From contig DYHU01000199.1 in the NCBI GenBank assembly GCA_020724025.1, forward strand, positions 1-7,325: a DNA stretch of 7,325 bases, read 5' to 3'. This document shows positions 6,165-7,325 of the stretch, in pieces. The notes beneath the pieces are model-generated. The model was not told the DNA's origin and made no database searches. It was given only the letters and a program-made list of their open reading frames with translations. A program made the translations under genes and the position numbers. The first letter of the stretch is position 1. Each line of letters starts with the position of its first letter. Source of the DNA: Syntrophorhabdus sp. (GTDB lineage Bacteria; Desulfobacterota; BSN033; UBA1163).

Positions 6165-7211
6165 CTATTTCTCCTTCCCCTTTTGAGAGATTGCTTCTTC
6201 AAGTTCTTTTAAACGTTTTTCTATCCAGTTGAGCGTCTTTTTCATCTCCGGTAATTTCTGAAAAACCGTGACCGCACGAAGCCATGCACCGTGGGGGAAT
6301 GCAGGAGATCCCGAAAATGCCTGATCGGGAGGCAGATTCTGGCCCACTCCGGATTGGGCTCCCACCTGCACATTGTCTCCGATCTCAATGTGACCGACCA
6401 CTCCCACCTGTCCGGCGAGAATCACATTTTTCCCGATTTTGGTCGAGCCGGCAATGCCGGCCTGGGCGACGATGATCGAATCCTCGCCGATCTCCACATT
6501 ATGGGCCACCTGGACGAGGTTATCGATCTTCACTCCCCTCCGGATGATCGTTTGGCCCAGCGCCGCGCGATCGATCGTGGAATTGGCGCCGACCTCGACA
6601 TCATCTTCGATAATAACCTTTCCCACCTGGGGGATCTTCACATTCCTCTTTCCGTCCTTAACAAATCCGAATCCATCCGCCCCTACCACCACGCCGCTAT
6701 GGAGGATGACCCTCTTTCCAATGACCGAGCCCGAATAGACGGAAACATTGGAATGGAGGACGGAATCCTCTCCGATGACAGAGTCCTCACCCACATAGAC
6801 GCCCGGGTAGAGGGTGACCCGGTCTTCGATCCGGCATCGGTCTCCGATATAGACATAAGGGTAGATGGTTAGGTCTTTGCCCAACAGGGCGGTGGGGCTG
6901 ATCCTGGCATTGGGGTCGATCCCCTTCGGCTGGTAAGGTTTGGCGGAGAAGAGGGTGAGGATCTTTACAAAAGCGAGATGAGAGTTGCCCGTGCAGATCA
7001 AAGGCTTATCAGCGGACTTTACTTCTTTTGGAACGATGACCGCAGAGGCTCTGGTTTCACCCAGTTTTCGGAGATATCTGGAGTTGGCGATGAAGGTGAT
7101 CTCTCCGGTCTTTGCCTCATCAATGGAGGCCACCCCGGAGATTTCAACGTCGCCATCTCCAATGACGGTCCCACCCACAAACTCCGCCAACTCACTCAGT
7201 TTCTTTTTCAT
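6165..7211 (-). CDS. lpxD: UDP-3-O-acylglucosamine N-acyltransferase
   Basis: LpxD adds the second (R)-3-hydroxyacyl chain, from ACP, to the 2-amine of UDP-3-O-acylglucosamine after LpxC deacetylation. It has 348 residues (E. coli 341). Residues 1-95 form the N-terminal uridine-binding domain. About 100-290 are hexapeptide repeats of the left-handed beta-helix, and 313-345 form a charged helix likely to coil at the trimer base. Landmarks are GADGFGF (177-183), VQVAHN with catalytic H237 (E. coli H239), and VGHIEIG with H274. The start ATG at 7211 has only a weak GGA upstream. It is the first gene seen in the operon; the usual upstream neighbours (bamA, ompH/skp) are not in the window. The 3' end carries the fabZ ribosome site, and the TAG abuts the fabZ ATG. 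Confidence 0.97.
   Translation of the reverse strand: MKKKLSELAEFVGGTVIGDGDVEISGVASIDEAKTGEITFIANSRYLRKLGETRASAVIVPKEVKSADKPLICTGNSHLAFVKILTLFSAKPYQPKGIDPNARISPTALLGKDLTIYPYVYIGDRCRIEDRVTLYPGVYVGEDSVIGEDSVLHSNVSVYSGSVIGKRVILHSGVVVGADGFGFVKDGKRNVKIPQVGKVIIEDDVEVGANSTIDRAALGQTIIRRGVKIDNLVQVAHNVEIGEDSIIVAQAGIAGSTKIGKNVILAGQVGVVGHIEIGDNVQVGAQSGVGQNLPPDQAFSGSPAFPHGAWLRAVTVFQKLPEMKKTLNWIEKRLKELEEAISQKGKEK
6171..6176 (-). promoter_or_regulatory. Ribosome binding site of fabZ
   Basis: AAGGAG on the minus strand sits six bases before the fabZ ATG (6164), within the lpxD codons for Lys-Glu. It is the best Shine-Dalgarno match I found in the window. Confidence 0.8.
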
Positions 7212-7300
7212 TTCATCCGTTCTACATTGGATATGTCATTTTAAAGGGACTGGATTGAAATTTCCGTAACACTTTAGCGCTTTGAAAAATCACCTCGCCT

Positions 7301-7325
7301 GTCATTCCCGCGCAGGCGGGAATCC
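7301..7325. repeat. Dispersed palindromic repeat, cut by window edge
   Basis: ATTCCCGC (7304-7311) and GCGGGAAT (7316-7323) form a perfect 8-bp stem around a GCAG loop. It is preceded by GTC and followed by CC running off the window. This palindrome is a common dispersed intergenic repeat in environmental proteobacterial and related genomes. The rest of the spacer from 7212 to 7300, upstream of lpxD, shows no gene. It holds a possible -10-like TAAAAT on the minus strand but no convincing -35. Confidence 0.65.

Noticed and set aside
7212..7300. Possible lpxD promoter (TAAAAT on the minus strand)
   Set aside because: No acceptable -35 box lies 16-18 bp upstream, and the sequence is AT-rich enough for a chance match.
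7227..7325. Minus-strand frame open from the window edge to a TAG just before lpxD, possibly the end of an upstream gene
   Set aside because: Its translation includes IPACAGMTG, the usual shadow of the dispersed ATTCCCGC palindrome, and nothing resembles an OmpH/Skp C-terminus.

Overview
The window is a stretch of a Gram-negative chromosome devoted almost entirely to building and exporting lipid A. All recognised genes lie on the minus strand. In transcription order, from right to left, they are lpxD, fabZ, lpxA, a Gfo/Idh/MocA-family oxidoreductase, lpxB, msbA and a DUF374-type lysophospholipid/lipid A acyltransferase that is cut by the left edge. The gene order, with an oxidoreductase between lpxA and lpxB and a DUF374 gene after msbA, resembles what I recall from Desulfobacterota (former Deltaproteobacteria) and some neighbouring phyla. 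The dispersed hairpin repeats in the spacers fit the same kind of environmental genome. This taxonomic guess rests on layout and general protein character, not on a search.

Right block (2827-7211): lpxD-fabZ-lpxA-oxidoreductase-lpxB are packed with stop and start codons touching or overlapping (TAG/ATG, ATGA, TAA/GTG, TAA/ATG). They look like one translationally coupled unit. LpxA and LpxD add the two hydroxyacyl chains to the UDP-amino sugar, and LpxB condenses two sugars. FabZ dehydrates the same hydroxyacyl-ACP pool that LpxA and LpxD draw on. The oxidoreductase is best explained as a GnnA-like UDP-GlcNAc 3-dehydrogenase, which would give lipid A built on diaminoglucose. No partner aminotransferase (GnnB) is present here, so this remains a hypothesis.

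Middle spacer (2584-2826): between lpxB and msbA lies a roughly 176-bp MITE/REP-like element with imperfect inverted ends and internal hairpins. It is followed by an exact 7-bp-period array ending just before the msbA start codon. The left end of the element carries a plausible outward promoter for msbA.

Left block (1-2583): MsbA is the inner-membrane flippase for lipid A. After it comes an 8-bp-period array with inverted symmetry (about 669-748), then the DUF374 acyltransferase. Genes for LpxC, LpxH/LpxI, LpxK and the Kdo transferase are not in the window. LpxK and WaaA could lie just beyond the left edge. I see no tRNA, rRNA, CRISPR or intact transposase gene, and nothing on the plus strand that looks like a real gene.
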